Counted from the stretch's first letter, positions 8,092 through 17,303 are shown. The stretch is DNA of 64,000 bases from Bradyrhizobium japonicum USDA 6 (GCF_000284375.1 NC_017249.1:2644001-2708000), one strand, 5' to 3'. Numbers and translations are program-made. The notes: generated by a model not told the origin, from the letters alone.

Positions 8092-9756
8092 ATGAGCGTT
8101 TCAGACAGCGGGCGCGTGCTCCCGCGCGCGATTCTTGCGATAGCCTCGATCCTCTCTGTGCTGGCGGCCTCGCCGGCGCCGGCGCAGGTCGTCGTGACGC
8201 CGATTCCCGAAGATCCCGTCGGCATCGATAGCGGCGCTGTCTCCGGCAAGGTGCTGCCGTCCGGCGTGAAGGCGTATTTCGGCATCCCCTATGCTGCGGC
8301 GCCGCTCGGCGATCTGCGCTGGCGCGAGCCGCAGAAAGTCGAGGCCTGGAAAGGCACCTATCACGCCGACCGGTTGGCGCCCGAATGCATCCAGGTGCTG
8401 CGCCGGCACAACCTCAATCATTATTTCGGCGAGGAGGCGACCAGCGAGAATTGTCTCTATCTGAACATCTGGGCGAGCGCTGACGCGAAAGCGGGCGCAA
8501 AGTTGCCGGTGGTGGTCTGGATCTATGGCGGCGGCTTTACGCTCGGCTCCAGCGGCATGGCGATGTATGACGGCGAGAATGTCGCCAGGAAGGGCACGAT
8601 CTTCGTCAGCTTCAATTACCGCGTCGGCATCTTGGGCAATCTGGCCCATCCCGAACTGACCGCGGAATCGCCGCATCGTGCTTCCGGCAATTGCGGCCTG
8701 ATGGACCAGGTCGCGGCGCTGCAATGGATCAAGCGCAACATTGTGACGTTCGGCGGCGATCCCGACAACGTCACCATCACCGGGCAGTCCGCGGGCGCCA
8801 TGTCGGTCTCCGCGCTGGAGGCGAGCCCGCTGGCGAAGGGCCTGTTCCATCGCGGCTTCGCGATGAGTCTCAGCATGTTCGACAATCGATTCAAATTCCC
8901 GGCGCTGCCGGCCGCCGAGAAGATCGGTCTGGACGTGCAGGCGGCGCTCGGCGCGTCCTCACTCGCCGAGATGCGGCTGATCCAGGCCGACAAGATCCTG
9001 GCAATCCAGAAGGATTGCCAGCTCGGCTGCGCCGGAACGATTGCGGTGACGCCCGACATCGACGGCTACGTCCTGCCCGACACCGGGCCGAACATCTTTG
9101 CCGCAGGGAAGCAGAACGATGTCGCAACCGTCGCGGGCTTTACCAGCGACGAAAGCTCCAACGACCTCCGCACCGCGGCCAATCTGGAAGGTTATGTCGC
9201 CGCTGCGCGAAAGCTCTACGGCGATCAGGCCGATCGTTTCCTCGCACTCTATCCGGCGAAGACCGACGAAGAGGCCAAGGTGATGGGACTGCTCGCCGCA
9301 CGCGAGGGGCTGGTCGAGGTCGGCACGCGCAACTGGGCCATGGCGCAGGCGAAGACCGGCAAGGCGCCGTTCTACATGTATATGTTCTCCCGCGTGCACC
9401 CGTTTGCAAAGGACGTGCAGTTCTTCGACAGCCCGCAGAAGATCGGCGCCTACCATACCTCGGACGTGCCCTATTGGTTCGGGACCCAGGACGCCTTCAA
9501 CAAATTTCGCGCCACGCGGGTCTGGACCGAATTCGATCGCGCCATGTCCGAACGCATGATGGATACGCTGGTCGCGTTCGCACGGACCGGCAATCCCGGC
9601 ACGCCGGCAACGCCGTGGCCGCAGTGGAATCAGAACGCCCAGAAATATGTCGAGTTCGGTGACGATTCCGGTGTTCGCGAGGAGAACATGGCGCGGCTGG
9701 ACTTCCACACGCCGGCGAATGTCACGCCCTCGACGCCACGGGTCTCGCGGGACTGA
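8092..9756 (+). CDS. Carboxylesterase type B, exported
   Basis: A 554-residue paralogue of the preceding esterase with an N-terminal Sec signal (hydrophobic AILAIASILSVLAA, cleavage after about PAPAQ), so it should be periplasmic or secreted. It has TSENCLYLNIW, the elbow GQSAGAMS with Ser near residue 233, and HTSDVPYWFG carrying the likely catalytic His. GGGGAGA precedes the ATG. A cytosolic and an exported esterase next to one transporter suggests stepwise breakdown of an ester on both sides of the inner membrane. The gene ends in a hairpin before the convergent GMC oxidoreductase. Confidence 0.88.
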   Translation: MSVSDSGRVLPRAILAIASILSVLAASPAPAQVVVTPIPEDPVGIDSGAVSGKVLPSGVKAYFGIPYAAAPLGDLRWREPQKVEAWKGTYHADRLAPECIQVLRRHNLNHYFGEEATSENCLYLNIWASADAKAGAKLPVVVWIYGGGFTLGSSGMAMYDGENVARKGTIFVSFNYRVGILGNLAHPELTAESPHRASGNCGLMDQVAALQWIKRNIVTFGGDPDNVTITGQSAGAMSVSALEASPLAKGLFHRGFAMSLSMFDNRFKFPALPAAEKIGLDVQAALGASSLAEMRLIQADKILAIQKDCQLGCAGTIAVTPDIDGYVLPDTGPNIFAAGKQNDVATVAGFTSDESSNDLRTAANLEGYVAAARKLYGDQADRFLALYPAKTDEEAKVMGLLAAREGLVEVGTRNWAMAQAKTGKAPFYMYMFSRVHPFAKDVQFFDSPQKIGAYHTSDVPYWFGTQDAFNKFRATRVWTEFDRAMSERMMDTLVAFARTGNPGTPATPWPQWNQNAQKYVEFGDDSGVREENMARLDFHTPANVTPSTPRVSRD

Positions 9757-9772
9757 GATTCCCCAGCATCAG

Positions 9773-9794
9773 GGCCGGGCTTGTTGTCCCGGCC
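9773..9794. terminator. Hairpin between convergent genes
   Basis: GGCCGGG (9773-9779) pairs perfectly with CCCGGCC (9788-9794) across an 8-nt loop. It sits 16 bp after the esterase stop and 28 bp before the convergent GMC-oxidoreductase stop, so it could end transcription from both sides. No long U-tract follows, so efficient intrinsic termination is not assured. Confidence 0.45.
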
Positions 9795-9822
9795 ATCCAG
9801 CTCTTGCCTCGAACGCCGCCAC

Positions 9823-11526
9823 TCACTGCATCGCCGCAGCGATCTTCTCCGCCGACATCAGCACCGGAAAATTGGTGTTGGCGCATGGCACCACAGGGAA
9901 GATCGAGGCGTCGACGACGCGCAGGCCCTGAACGCCTTTGACACGGCCTTGATTATCGACCACCGCCATCGGATCGTCGGCCCGGCCCATGCGGCATGAG
10001 CACGAGGCGTGCCACACCCCGATGGTCGCCTTGCGGACGAAGGCTTCCAGCGCATCGTCGTCGTTCATCACCTGGTCGAAGGTGAAACCTTCGACGACGA
10101 AATTGTCGATCAGGTAGTGGCGCAGCGCCGCCGGCCCGTCCATCAAGGTCGCGGCGATCTTGGTCAGGATCCTGTTTTTGGTATTGACCACGCCGATCTT
10201 GCGCACCTTGTCCGTATAGGCGGCCGGAAACGGCTTGTCCGTCACCGCTTTCACCACGTCGCTCATCTGCACGGCCGCCATCTTGCGGAAGCCGCTCATC
10301 AGGCGATCGAGGTCGCGGCGGTCGGACAGCAGATTGAACTCGACGATCGGCTCGGCGGCGGGATCGCGCGAGGCGAGCTTGACCTGTCCGGTCTCGGAAT
10401 AGGTCTTGTTGACGAAGGTCAGCAGCGAGCCGATCTGCTCGCCGACCGCGTGCCAGGCCGATTTGCTGAGCAGGACGACGAACATGTCGCCCTTCGGTAC
10501 GCCCGACAGCCCGGATGAATAACGCAGGCCAAGCTGCATGTGGCGCCTGGTGTGCTCGTTCATGCGCGCGCCGCGGCGGACAAAGGAGGACAGCGAAATC
10601 GAGGGATGATCCATCAGGCGCTGGCCGACGCCTGCCAGCCCCATCAGGACCGGAATGCCCATGTCCTTGAGATGACCGACCGGGCCGATGCCGGCGCGCA
10701 GGAGATGCGCCGGCGAGTGGATCGCGCCGCTGGAGAGGATGATCTCGCGGCCGCGGAATTCCTGTTCCCGTCCGTCGACCAACGCCTTCACGCCGACGCA
10801 TTGCGTGCCTTCGAACAGCAGCTCTCTCACCTGCGTGTTGGTGGAGACGGTGAGATTGGCGCGCTTGCGCGTGTCGCGATCGAGATAGCCCATCGCGGCC
10901 GAGACGCGTTGCTCGGCCTGATTGGAATGCGTCACCGGAAAATAGCCGTCGACGAACTCGCCGTTCTGGTCCGGCACGAACTGGTGGCCGGCCTGCTGGA
11001 AGGCGTCGGCGAACGCCTGCGAATGCCTCGTCCAGTGTTCACGTGGAATTCTGCGTACCGGAATTCGGCCGTCCTTGCCGTGGTACGGCCCGTCGAAATC
11101 GAGGTCGCGCTCGACCTTCTTGAAGAAGGGCAGCACGTCGTGCCAGCTCCATCCGTCGGCGCCCCGCGCGTCCCATTCATCGTAGTCGGTCGGTGCGCCG
11201 CGGTTGGCCATCTGGCCGTTGATCGACGAGCCGCCGCCGAGCACGCGCGCCTGCTCGTATTTGCGCAAAGGAGGACGCGCTTCGTTGGGATTGTTGTGGC
11301 TGACGATCTGGGTCGTGACCTTGAGGTCGGTCCAATGGAAGCGGGGATCGAAATAGGCCGTGCCCGGATAGCTGTCCCTGATCTCGGCGGGCTCGTTGCC
11401 GGGCGGTGTGTCCTGTCCGGCCTCGCACAGCAGGACCTTGTTGGCGCTCTTTGCGGAGAGCCGGTGGGCCAGCACGGACCCCGCCGAGCCGCCGCCGACG
11501 ATAATGAAGTCGTACACGATTGGCAT
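9823..11526 (-). CDS. GMC family FAD oxidoreductase (choline/alcohol dehydrogenase-like)
   Basis: A 567-residue GMC protein. The N-terminal ADP-binding fold is DFIIVGGGSAGSVLA, followed by the first GMC signature region (RVLGGGSSINGQ) and, near residue 260-275, the second (SSGAIHSPAHLL). The C-terminal GVWHASCSCRMG carries the usual active-site His. Family members oxidise alcohols such as choline or polyethylene glycol to aldehydes with FAD. No signal peptide is visible. It is convergent with the esterases, so it may process an alcohol released by them; that link is inference from proximity. Confidence 0.88.
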   Translation of the reverse strand: MPIVYDFIIVGGGSAGSVLAHRLSAKSANKVLLCEAGQDTPPGNEPAEIRDSYPGTAYFDPRFHWTDLKVTTQIVSHNNPNEARPPLRKYEQARVLGGGSSINGQMANRGAPTDYDEWDARGADGWSWHDVLPFFKKVERDLDFDGPYHGKDGRIPVRRIPREHWTRHSQAFADAFQQAGHQFVPDQNGEFVDGYFPVTHSNQAEQRVSAAMGYLDRDTRKRANLTVSTNTQVRELLFEGTQCVGVKALVDGREQEFRGREIILSSGAIHSPAHLLRAGIGPVGHLKDMGIPVLMGLAGVGQRLMDHPSISLSSFVRRGARMNEHTRRHMQLGLRYSSGLSGVPKGDMFVVLLSKSAWHAVGEQIGSLLTFVNKTYSETGQVKLASRDPAAEPIVEFNLLSDRRDLDRLMSGFRKMAAVQMSDVVKAVTDKPFPAAYTDKVRKIGVVNTKNRILTKIAATLMDGPAALRHYLIDNFVVEGFTFDQVMNDDDALEAFVRKATIGVWHASCSCRMGRADDPMAVVDNQGRVKGVQGLRVVDASIFPVVPCANTNFPVLMSAEKIAAAMQ

Positions 11527-11779
11527 TTCCTCTTGGTCTTGCCCGGGAAACGTAGCGCGTTATTTTCCCGAGGTCACGTCGGCATTGCCGCGACAGTTCG
11601 CAACTTGCATCGCTTGCCTGGCAACCACGATCGTGCAATTGTTCTGGCAGCGCCGATTTGATCCTCAGCTTGCGGGCGCTTCTACAAATGCAGCTAAAGA
11701 GACGTAGCTAAATTGACTAGCCAGTCCTGCATCCCCCGCATAGCGAGAACGATCGGCCATTCCGAATGGGAGGGGCCAA
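11527..11779. other. Divergent intergenic region
   Basis: This 253-bp gap separates the start of the GMC gene (minus strand) from the phosphoesterase (plus strand) and must hold both promoters. I see a short ACGATCGT palindrome near 11630 and an AT-richer stretch around 11690-11715, but no convincing promoter pair or operator. GGGAGGGG precedes the phosphoesterase ATG. Confidence 0.4.
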
Positions 11780-12520
11780 ATGAGATTTGCTGCCATCGCG
11801 GACGTGCATGGGAATCGTCCGGCACTTGAAGCGGTCCTTGCGGACATTGCCATGCTCGGCATCGACGAGGTCGTGAATCTCGGCGACCATGTCAGCGGTC
11901 CACTCGAGGCGGCCAGGACCGCGGACCTGTTGATGGCGCGGGGCTTCCCGTCGATACGGGGCGATCAGGATCGAATCCTTGTCGAGCTCTGGCAGGCCGG
12001 CGGCTCCGCTCGCACCGATTTCCGTGAGCTCGCGCGGAAGCATTTCGATTGGATGGCAAGCATGCCGTCCACGCTCGTGTTTAAGGAACGGGTGTTCCTG
12101 TGCCATGGATCGCCGAGGGATGACGCGGCTTTCTGGCTCGACCACGTCGCCGATGACGGCTGCCCGCGCCCGAGCGGCATCGACGCGATCGAGGCTGAAG
12201 CTGAGGGGATCGACGCCGAGATCATCCTGTGCGCCCACACCCACATTCCGCGCGTGGTGCGCCTGAGGGATGGCCGGCTGGTCGTGAATCCCGGCAGCGT
12301 CGGGTTGCCCGGCTATGACGGGAAAGTGCCCGTGCCCTACGTGGTCGAGGTCGGTACGCCGCATGCGTGCTACGCTATTCTGGAGCATGCCGGCGCAGGC
12401 TGGTGCGCGACGATCCGCTACGTGCCCTATGACACCGCGGCCATGGCTGCACTGGCGCGAGCCAAGGGCATGCTCAGCTGGGCAAGCGCGATTGCGACGG
12501 GTTGGGTGGAGCGCGAGTAG
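11780..12520 (+). CDS. Calcineurin-like metallophosphoesterase (YfcE/MJ0936 type)
   Basis: A 246-residue cytosolic phosphoesterase. The metal-binding motifs are in order: DVHGN (9-13), GDHV (about 36-39), the RGDQD segment (where most relatives have GNxD), LCHGSP and CAHTHIP. It would bind two divalent metals and cleave a phosphomono- or diester. The Asp of GDQD replaces the usual Asn at that position, a known type of variation but worth noting. It stands alone, divergent from the GMC gene and convergent with the cytochrome gene. The physiological substrate is unknown. Confidence 0.82.
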   Translation: MRFAAIADVHGNRPALEAVLADIAMLGIDEVVNLGDHVSGPLEAARTADLLMARGFPSIRGDQDRILVELWQAGGSARTDFRELARKHFDWMASMPSTLVFKERVFLCHGSPRDDAAFWLDHVADDGCPRPSGIDAIEAEAEGIDAEIILCAHTHIPRVVRLRDGRLVVNPGSVGLPGYDGKVPVPYVVEVGTPHACYAILEHAGAGWCATIRYVPYDTAAMAALARAKGMLSWASAIATGWVERE

Positions 12521-12547
12521 GCCTGCCGCCAGGCAACGGCAAGATCG

Positions 12548-13180
12548 TCAGTTCGGACACGGTTGTCCGGCAGCGCCCCACAGGGCCATGTCCTTGACGT
12601 GGTCCTCGAAGGTGCCCGGCGGGGTCGTGCGGCCGGCTCCGGGCGCCCATCCGCGCGGGATGAAGCCGTTCAAGGATGCGTCGTGCCGCAAATGCGCCAG
12701 CAGGCCCACGGCGTCGCGGCCGCCATTGCGCTTGGGGTCCTTCAGCTGCGTACAGATCTCGGCGCCGCTCTTGCCGAACCAGATGAACTCGACTGGCGCC
12801 AGCTGCCAGTCGATGCCGGCACGCGGCGGTGACGGCGCCGGGTCGTTCGCCTGGGTGGAGGTCATGTGACAGGTCGAGCAGGCGACCTTCTCGGCCCCGA
12901 TGCGGCTGTCGCCGCCGTGGATGTTCATGCCGTGCACGCGCGGCCTGGTTTCGCCTGCCGGCGTCCAGATCGGTATGGCCTTGGCGTCGACGTGGCAGTT
13001 GGCACAGCGCGGATGGGTCACCACGGCTTCAATCCGCTTCCAGGCCTCCAGACCTTCGGCGCGGCTGACGCTGCCCGGCGGCAGAGCGTCCTTGTTCGCA
13101 TCGTCCTTGGCCGCGACAATCCCGGTGAGAGCCGCAATTGTCGAGGCAGCGAAAGCGAGCGCAATGAGAGAACTCTTCAT
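12548..13180 (-). CDS. Exported diheme cytochrome c-type protein
   Basis: A 210-residue protein with a Sec signal (SSLIALAFAASTIAALTGIVAA) and two haem-attachment motifs, CANCH and CSTCH, with the haems joined after export. It begins 8 bp after the molybdopterin subunit and is the last gene of an apparent IorA-IorB-cytochrome operon. It is therefore the likely electron acceptor that passes electrons from the hydroxylase to the respiratory chain. The start at 13180 gives the signal peptide; upstream extension would run into the preceding gene. The C-terminal third (IPRGWAPGAGRTTPPGT) has no motif I recognise. Confidence 0.75.
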   Translation of the reverse strand: MKSSLIALAFAASTIAALTGIVAAKDDANKDALPPGSVSRAEGLEAWKRIEAVVTHPRCANCHVDAKAIPIWTPAGETRPRVHGMNIHGGDSRIGAEKVACSTCHMTSTQANDPAPSPPRAGIDWQLAPVEFIWFGKSGAEICTQLKDPKRNGGRDAVGLLAHLRHDASLNGFIPRGWAPGAGRTTPPGTFEDHVKDMALWGAAGQPCPN

Positions 13181-13188
13181 GGCTCGCC

Positions 13189-15438
13189 TCACACGAAATC
13201 GATGAACTTGTTGAACGGCATTTCGCGGATGCGCTGCCCGGTCGCGGCGAAGATCGCGTTGGCGAGTGCCGGGGCGGCTGGCGGAACAGGCGGCTCTCCG
13301 ACGCCTCTCACCTTGGGATCGTTCTCGAGCCCGCGAACTTCGATGACGGGGCATTGGTAGATCCGCATCGCTTCGTGATGATTGTAGTTGGTCTGCTGCA
13401 CCGCGCCCTTGGCGTAGGTGAGCTCGCAATTGATGGCGTGGCCGAGGCCCCAAATGACGCCGCCCTGCACCTGGTTCTCGAAGTTGACGGGATCGACCAC
13501 CTTGCCGACGTCCACGGCGACCCAGACCTTGTCGATCCTGATGCCTCGCTCCGTCTTCGTGACTTCGACGACTTCGGCTGTCGGTGTGCCGAAGGATTCA
13601 ACGAATGCGACGCCGCGGCCCCTGCCGTTTCCGAGCGGTCCCTTCCAGTCCGACATCTCCGCGACTGTTTCCAGCACCTTGCGATAATGCGGCACGGTGC
13701 ACATCGCGATGCGTGCCTTCATGGGATCGAGACCCGCGGCATGGATCAGCTCGTCGATGAAGCTTTCGGTGAAGAAGCCGGATGTCGAGGCGCCGACCGA
13801 CCGCCACGTGGTGCTCGGCGAGAGTCCCTGCGCCTCGTAGCTCGTGGCCCGGAAATTGGGGATGTCGTAATAGACGTTCCACAGGCCGGCGGCCAATTGC
13901 CCGTCGGGATCCTTCGAGGGTGTGCCCGAACGCTCGAGCAGCCCCTTGAGCGGAGCAGTCGAGGCCAGCTGCAGATCGGCTGCGACGATCTTGCTCTTGT
14001 CGATGCTGCCTCGGTGCCGGGCGATCGCAATCTGCCGCGGAATGTCCTGGAGGAAATCCTCTTCGCGCGAGAACACCAGCTTGATCGGCGTTCCCTTCAT
14101 CTGATTGGCGATCTCGGCGAGGACGCGGACGTTCTCGTACTCGAGACGGTGGCCAAAGCTTCCACCCGTCCACTGATTGTGGAAGGTGACCTGTTCCGGC
14201 TTGAGGCCGATCGCCGTCGCCGCGACATATTGCACGAAACGGGGGCTCTGATGGCCGACCCAGATCTCCATCCCCGTGTCGGTGACGAGGCCGATCCCGT
14301 TCAACGGCTCGAGCGGCTGATGCCCCACATAGGGCGCGCGATATTCGGCCTCGACAAGCTTGCCCGTCTTCAGCCCGGCTTCGATATCGCCGATCTTCCG
14401 CCACTCCTTGCCCAGGAATTCAGGCTTGAACGAGGATTCAAGAACCTTCCAATGATCCGCCTGCTCGGCGGGATAGGCCGAGGGCGCCCACTCGCAAGTG
14501 ACGGCGTCGACCGCCTTCATTGCGTACCAGCTGTTCGTGGCGATCACCGCGACGCCATTCTTGATTTCCAGGATCTTCTTGACCCCCGGCATCGATCGCG
14601 CCTTGCTGGCGTCGTACGACTTCAGGGGCTGGCCCTTGCCAGGGTTCAGCTTGACGGCGGCATACAGCATGCCGTCCATCTTCAGGTCGATGCCGAACTT
14701 CAGCTCGCCCATGACCTTCGCGCGAACGTCGAGGCGCATCATCGGCTTGCCCAGCATGCGCCATTTCGACGGATCGCGCGGCTTGGCATCGAGCACAGGC
14801 GGAATCTTTGCGGCGTCCACGGAGAGATCGACGTAGGCGATCTTGGTGCCGTTGGGCAGGATTACATGGCCCGATTGGGTGCGCAGGTCGGCCACGGCGA
14901 GACCCGAACGCTTGGCAGCGGCAGCCTTCAGCGTCTCGCGCGCGACCGCGCCGGCAACGCGCAGCTTTTCATAGGTGTCCGGCACCGTGCTCGACCCGCC
15001 GGTCATCTGCAGGCCAGACTCTCTGAGCCATTCGAGCGTCTTGGCGCGCGCTTCCTCAGCGGCGGGACTTTGGTCCGCAGCCACGAACGGCGCGAACTCG
15101 TCGGCAAAACCGGTGTTGAAATAGGCGGGGCTGGGGCCGGCGAAGCGAACTTCGAACTGGCCGGGATCGAGGTCCATCTCTTCGGCGATCATGATCGGCT
15201 GCACCGAGCCGACACCCTGGCCGATATCGGCGTGCTGGGCGATCAGCGTGATTTTGTCGGGGCTGATCTCGACCCAGGGATTGAAGGTCACGGAGTTCGG
15301 CGCAAGGCCCGCGGTCAGTGGATTGTCACCGGCCGTCGCGGCCTGCGCTGCGTCGCTGTAGGAGCCGAAAGCGATGCCGCCGGCAACCGCGGCGGAGCCG
15401 AAGACGAAAGCCCGGCGGGAAAGCTTCTGAAGTCCCAT
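13189..15438 (-). CDS. iorB: Molybdopterin-binding subunit of an isoquinoline 1-oxidoreductase-like hydroxylase
   Basis: A 749-residue catalytic subunit of the xanthine-oxidase family, the single-chain IorB type in which no separate FAD subunit is present. The N-terminus is a Tat signal (LSRRAFVFGS, then a hydrophobic segment ending AAQA), so the holoenzyme is probably exported folded with its cofactor. Mo-cofactor landmarks include DIGQGVGSVQP, QWTGGSFGHR and the C-terminal GVGEPPVPP, whose Glu is the expected catalytic base. It follows the 2Fe-2S subunit by one base. The family hydroxylates N-heterocycles or oxidises aldehydes; the substrate here is unknown. Confidence 0.85.
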   Translation of the reverse strand: MGLQKLSRRAFVFGSAAVAGGIAFGSYSDAAQAATAGDNPLTAGLAPNSVTFNPWVEISPDKITLIAQHADIGQGVGSVQPIMIAEEMDLDPGQFEVRFAGPSPAYFNTGFADEFAPFVAADQSPAAEEARAKTLEWLRESGLQMTGGSSTVPDTYEKLRVAGAVARETLKAAAAKRSGLAVADLRTQSGHVILPNGTKIAYVDLSVDAAKIPPVLDAKPRDPSKWRMLGKPMMRLDVRAKVMGELKFGIDLKMDGMLYAAVKLNPGKGQPLKSYDASKARSMPGVKKILEIKNGVAVIATNSWYAMKAVDAVTCEWAPSAYPAEQADHWKVLESSFKPEFLGKEWRKIGDIEAGLKTGKLVEAEYRAPYVGHQPLEPLNGIGLVTDTGMEIWVGHQSPRFVQYVAATAIGLKPEQVTFHNQWTGGSFGHRLEYENVRVLAEIANQMKGTPIKLVFSREEDFLQDIPRQIAIARHRGSIDKSKIVAADLQLASTAPLKGLLERSGTPSKDPDGQLAAGLWNVYYDIPNFRATSYEAQGLSPSTTWRSVGASTSGFFTESFIDELIHAAGLDPMKARIAMCTVPHYRKVLETVAEMSDWKGPLGNGRGRGVAFVESFGTPTAEVVEVTKTERGIRIDKVWVAVDVGKVVDPVNFENQVQGGVIWGLGHAINCELTYAKGAVQQTNYNHHEAMRIYQCPVIEVRGLENDPKVRGVGEPPVPPAAPALANAIFAATGQRIREMPFNKFIDFV

Positions 15439-15439
15439 G

Positions 15440-15901
15440 TCACTTCCCCGCCATCTTTACGGCTGCCGCATGGATCGCGGTGCGGATGCGCGGGTAGGTA
15501 CCGCAACGGCACAAATTGCCGGACATCACCTCGTTGATGTCCTCGTCGGTCGGCTTGCCGATCAATCCAAGCAGCGAGATGGCCTGCATGATCTGGCCGG
15601 TCTGGCAGTAGCCGCATTGCGGAACCTGATGTTCGATCCAGGCCTGCACAACGGGATGGTGCTCCCTGTTGTCCAGCCCTTCGAGCGTGACGACCGACCT
15701 GCCGGCGAGATCGCCGATGCGGGCCTGGCAGGATCGCACGGCGGCTCCGTCGATCTGGACGGTGCAGGCGCCGCATTGCGCGACGCCGCAGCCATATTTC
15801 GGACTGGTGATACCGAGCTCGTCGCGGAGCACCCAGAGCAGGGGCATCTCGGGAACGACGTCGACCTGGCGCTTGGTCCCGTTGACCGTGAGCTCGATCA
15901 T
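15440..15901 (-). CDS. iorA: 2Fe-2S subunit of the isoquinoline 1-oxidoreductase-like hydroxylase
   Basis: A 153-residue small subunit with two 2Fe-2S domains. The plant-ferredoxin-type cluster is bound by [10 protein letters not shown] and a later Cys, and the second cluster by CGYCQTGQ and NLCRCGTY. It passes electrons from the Mo centre to the acceptor, here probably the diheme cytochrome. It has no signal of its own and would be carried across by the Tat signal of IorB, as in related periplasmic enzymes. It is first in the three-gene operon; AAGGAA lies upstream of the ATG. Confidence 0.88.
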   Translation of the reverse strand: MIELTVNGTKRQVDVVPEMPLLWVLRDELGITSPKYGCGVAQCGACTVQIDGAAVRSCQARIGDLAGRSVVTLEGLDNREHHPVVQAWIEHQVPQCGYCQTGQIMQAISLLGLIGKPTDEDINEVMSGNLCRCGTYPRIRTAIHAAAVKMAGK

Positions 15902-16258
15902 GTCGATGTTCCTTTCGCGCGTCCTCGCGGGACGTGAGGTCGAACAGGCACGCTCCAGCGAGCGTCGTCGAAGGTTGGACCGGCGCGGTCAGCGTGCCGC
16001 GCAAGCGCCGATGCTGTCAAACGACGGCCCCGCAGCATTTGCGAATTCGCACGAAGAGTATGGTGTGTATTTTTGCCGCGCCTTTGGCGCGATCGATGTC
16101 AATCAATTGTTTCGGAAGGGTATCGGCCTGAACCAGGATCGACTTCGCCGCCTGTTGCTCCGTTGTGCCCAAGTGTTGGGCAGCATGCGCCGCAGCCGGC
16201 GGCTGGCCATGCTTCTTGCGAGATCCGGATCGTCGAGCGTTTCAAAGTGGAGTGTTTC
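15902..16258. other. 357-bp intergenic region upstream of iorA
   Basis: This gap lies between iorA and a universal stress protein gene, both on the minus strand, and should contain the iorA promoter. The only unusual part is a less GC-rich patch at about 16035-16115. TCGATGTCAATCAA at about 16096 resembles a FixK/FNR site but lacks the essential TTG in its left half. I see no gene and no terminator with a U-tract. Confidence 0.35.
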
Positions 16259-16711
16259 TCAGTGCACGACCAGCACGGGTACGTTTCCGTCCGCCAGGAC
16301 TTCTGATGTTTGGCTTCCAAGGAATAGCTTCTTGAGACCTCGGCGCCCGTGAGAGCCCATGACGATCAAGTCGCAACCCGCGGACTTTGCTGTTGCGATG
16401 ATCGTGGTGGCCGGATGCGCATTTGGAACATGCAGGAGTTTTGCAGATATCCCGGCCTGCTCCGCTATGGCGCGGGCTTCACCGAGGAATTTGTCCGCGC
16501 GCTGCCTGGAGGCAGCGTCGAAGGCATCAATTTCCTGCTGCGAGGGTATCCAGCCAGAGGCATGTCCGCTGCCGTAGTCGATCGGCAGCGATTCCGTGAC
16601 GGCGATGACTGTCACCCTCGCCTTTAGGGCCTCGGCCAATGCAATTCCATGCTTGAGGCCGTTTCGCGCCACATCCGATCCATCCGTGCTCAAGAGAATA
16701 TGGGCGTACAT
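16259..16711 (-). CDS. Universal stress protein (UspA family)
   Basis: A 150-residue single-domain Usp. It has the N-terminal strand plus DGSDVARNGL, and the nucleotide-binding signature GSHGRRGLKKLFLGSQTSEV (G-2x-G-9x-G-S/T). It therefore belongs to the ATP-binding class. It is preceded on the same strand, with a 75-bp gap, by a second Usp gene at 16787, and both probably share the promoter carrying the FixK-type box at 17290. The role is presumably survival under low oxygen or other stress; no partner can be named. Confidence 0.85.
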   Translation of the reverse strand: MYAHILLSTDGSDVARNGLKHGIALAEALKARVTVIAVTESLPIDYGSGHASGWIPSQQEIDAFDAASRQRADKFLGEARAIAEQAGISAKLLHVPNAHPATTIIATAKSAGCDLIVMGSHGRRGLKKLFLGSQTSEVLADGNVPVLVVH

Positions 16712-16786
16712 TTGCGAACTCCCTTATCGGCGACAATGTCTCTATCTCGCGGCGCGCAGGTCTGGTCTCGATACGGGCTTATATTT

Positions 16787-17215
16787 TCAGGGACAGACCA
16801 GCACGGGTATCTTCGCGTGCGTCAGCACCTTGCTCGTCACACTGCCGATGAGAAGCGCGGCAACTCCGCTGCGCCCGTGCGACGACATGACGATGAGATC
16901 GCATCCCTTATCCGCGGCTGCTGCGATGATGGCTTGATGGGGTTGCCCGCTCTCCACTTGAATCGTTTGGCAGGAGATACCGGCTGTCTTGGCCTCATTT
17001 GCCACGCGATCGAGCACGCTCGTGGCCTGCTGCTTGCGGAACTCGACATAAGCGACGACGGCTTCGAGGAACCGGCTCGACACTTCGGAAAACGGTTCCA
17101 CGACGAAGATGACGGATACGGTGGCTCCAAGGGATTTCGCCAGCGCCATTCCGTGCGCCACCCCGCGCTCCGCTAGTTCGGATCCATCCGTCGGAATGAG
17201 AATATGACTGTACAT
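16787..17215 (-). CDS. Universal stress protein (UspA family)
   Basis: A 142-residue Usp paralogue with the ATP-binding signature SSHGRSGVAALLIGSVTSKV near residues 112-131. GGGAGGT precedes the ATG at good spacing. A FixK/FNR-type inverted repeat lies about 75 bp upstream of the start, suggesting induction under oxygen limitation. It is first of two consecutive usp genes. Confidence 0.86.
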   Translation of the reverse strand: MYSHILIPTDGSELAERGVAHGMALAKSLGATVSVIFVVEPFSEVSSRFLEAVVAYVEFRKQQATSVLDRVANEAKTAGISCQTIQVESGQPHQAIIAAAADKGCDLIVMSSHGRSGVAALLIGSVTSKVLTHAKIPVLVCP

Positions 17216-17289
17216 GCTTTACCTCCCGAATTGTCCGGACGTATCGCTGTCTTGCGGAGGTATGCTCAGCTCGCCTTTCGGATGTAGTC

Positions 17290-17303
17290 TTGAGATAGAT
17301 CAA
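17290..17303. promoter_or_regulatory. FixK/FNR-type binding site
   Basis: TTGAGATAGATCAA matches the FixK2/FNR half-site pattern TTGA-N6-TCAA, a perfect 4+4 inverted repeat. It lies 75 bp upstream of the first usp start on the minus strand, a usual distance for class II or III activation. FixK2 of Bradyrhizobium controls many stress and microaerobic genes through this sequence. The match is visible; occupancy is inferred. Confidence 0.65.

Noticed and set aside
13354..15537. A 727-codon open frame opposite iorB and iorA
   Set aside because: It is antisense to two well-supported genes and its Arg/Asp/Gly-rich product matches nothing; long antisense frames are expected at this GC content.
16096..16109. 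TCGATGTCAATCAA as a second FixK/FNR site
   Set aside because: The left half-site lacks TTG, and the distance to iorA is large.
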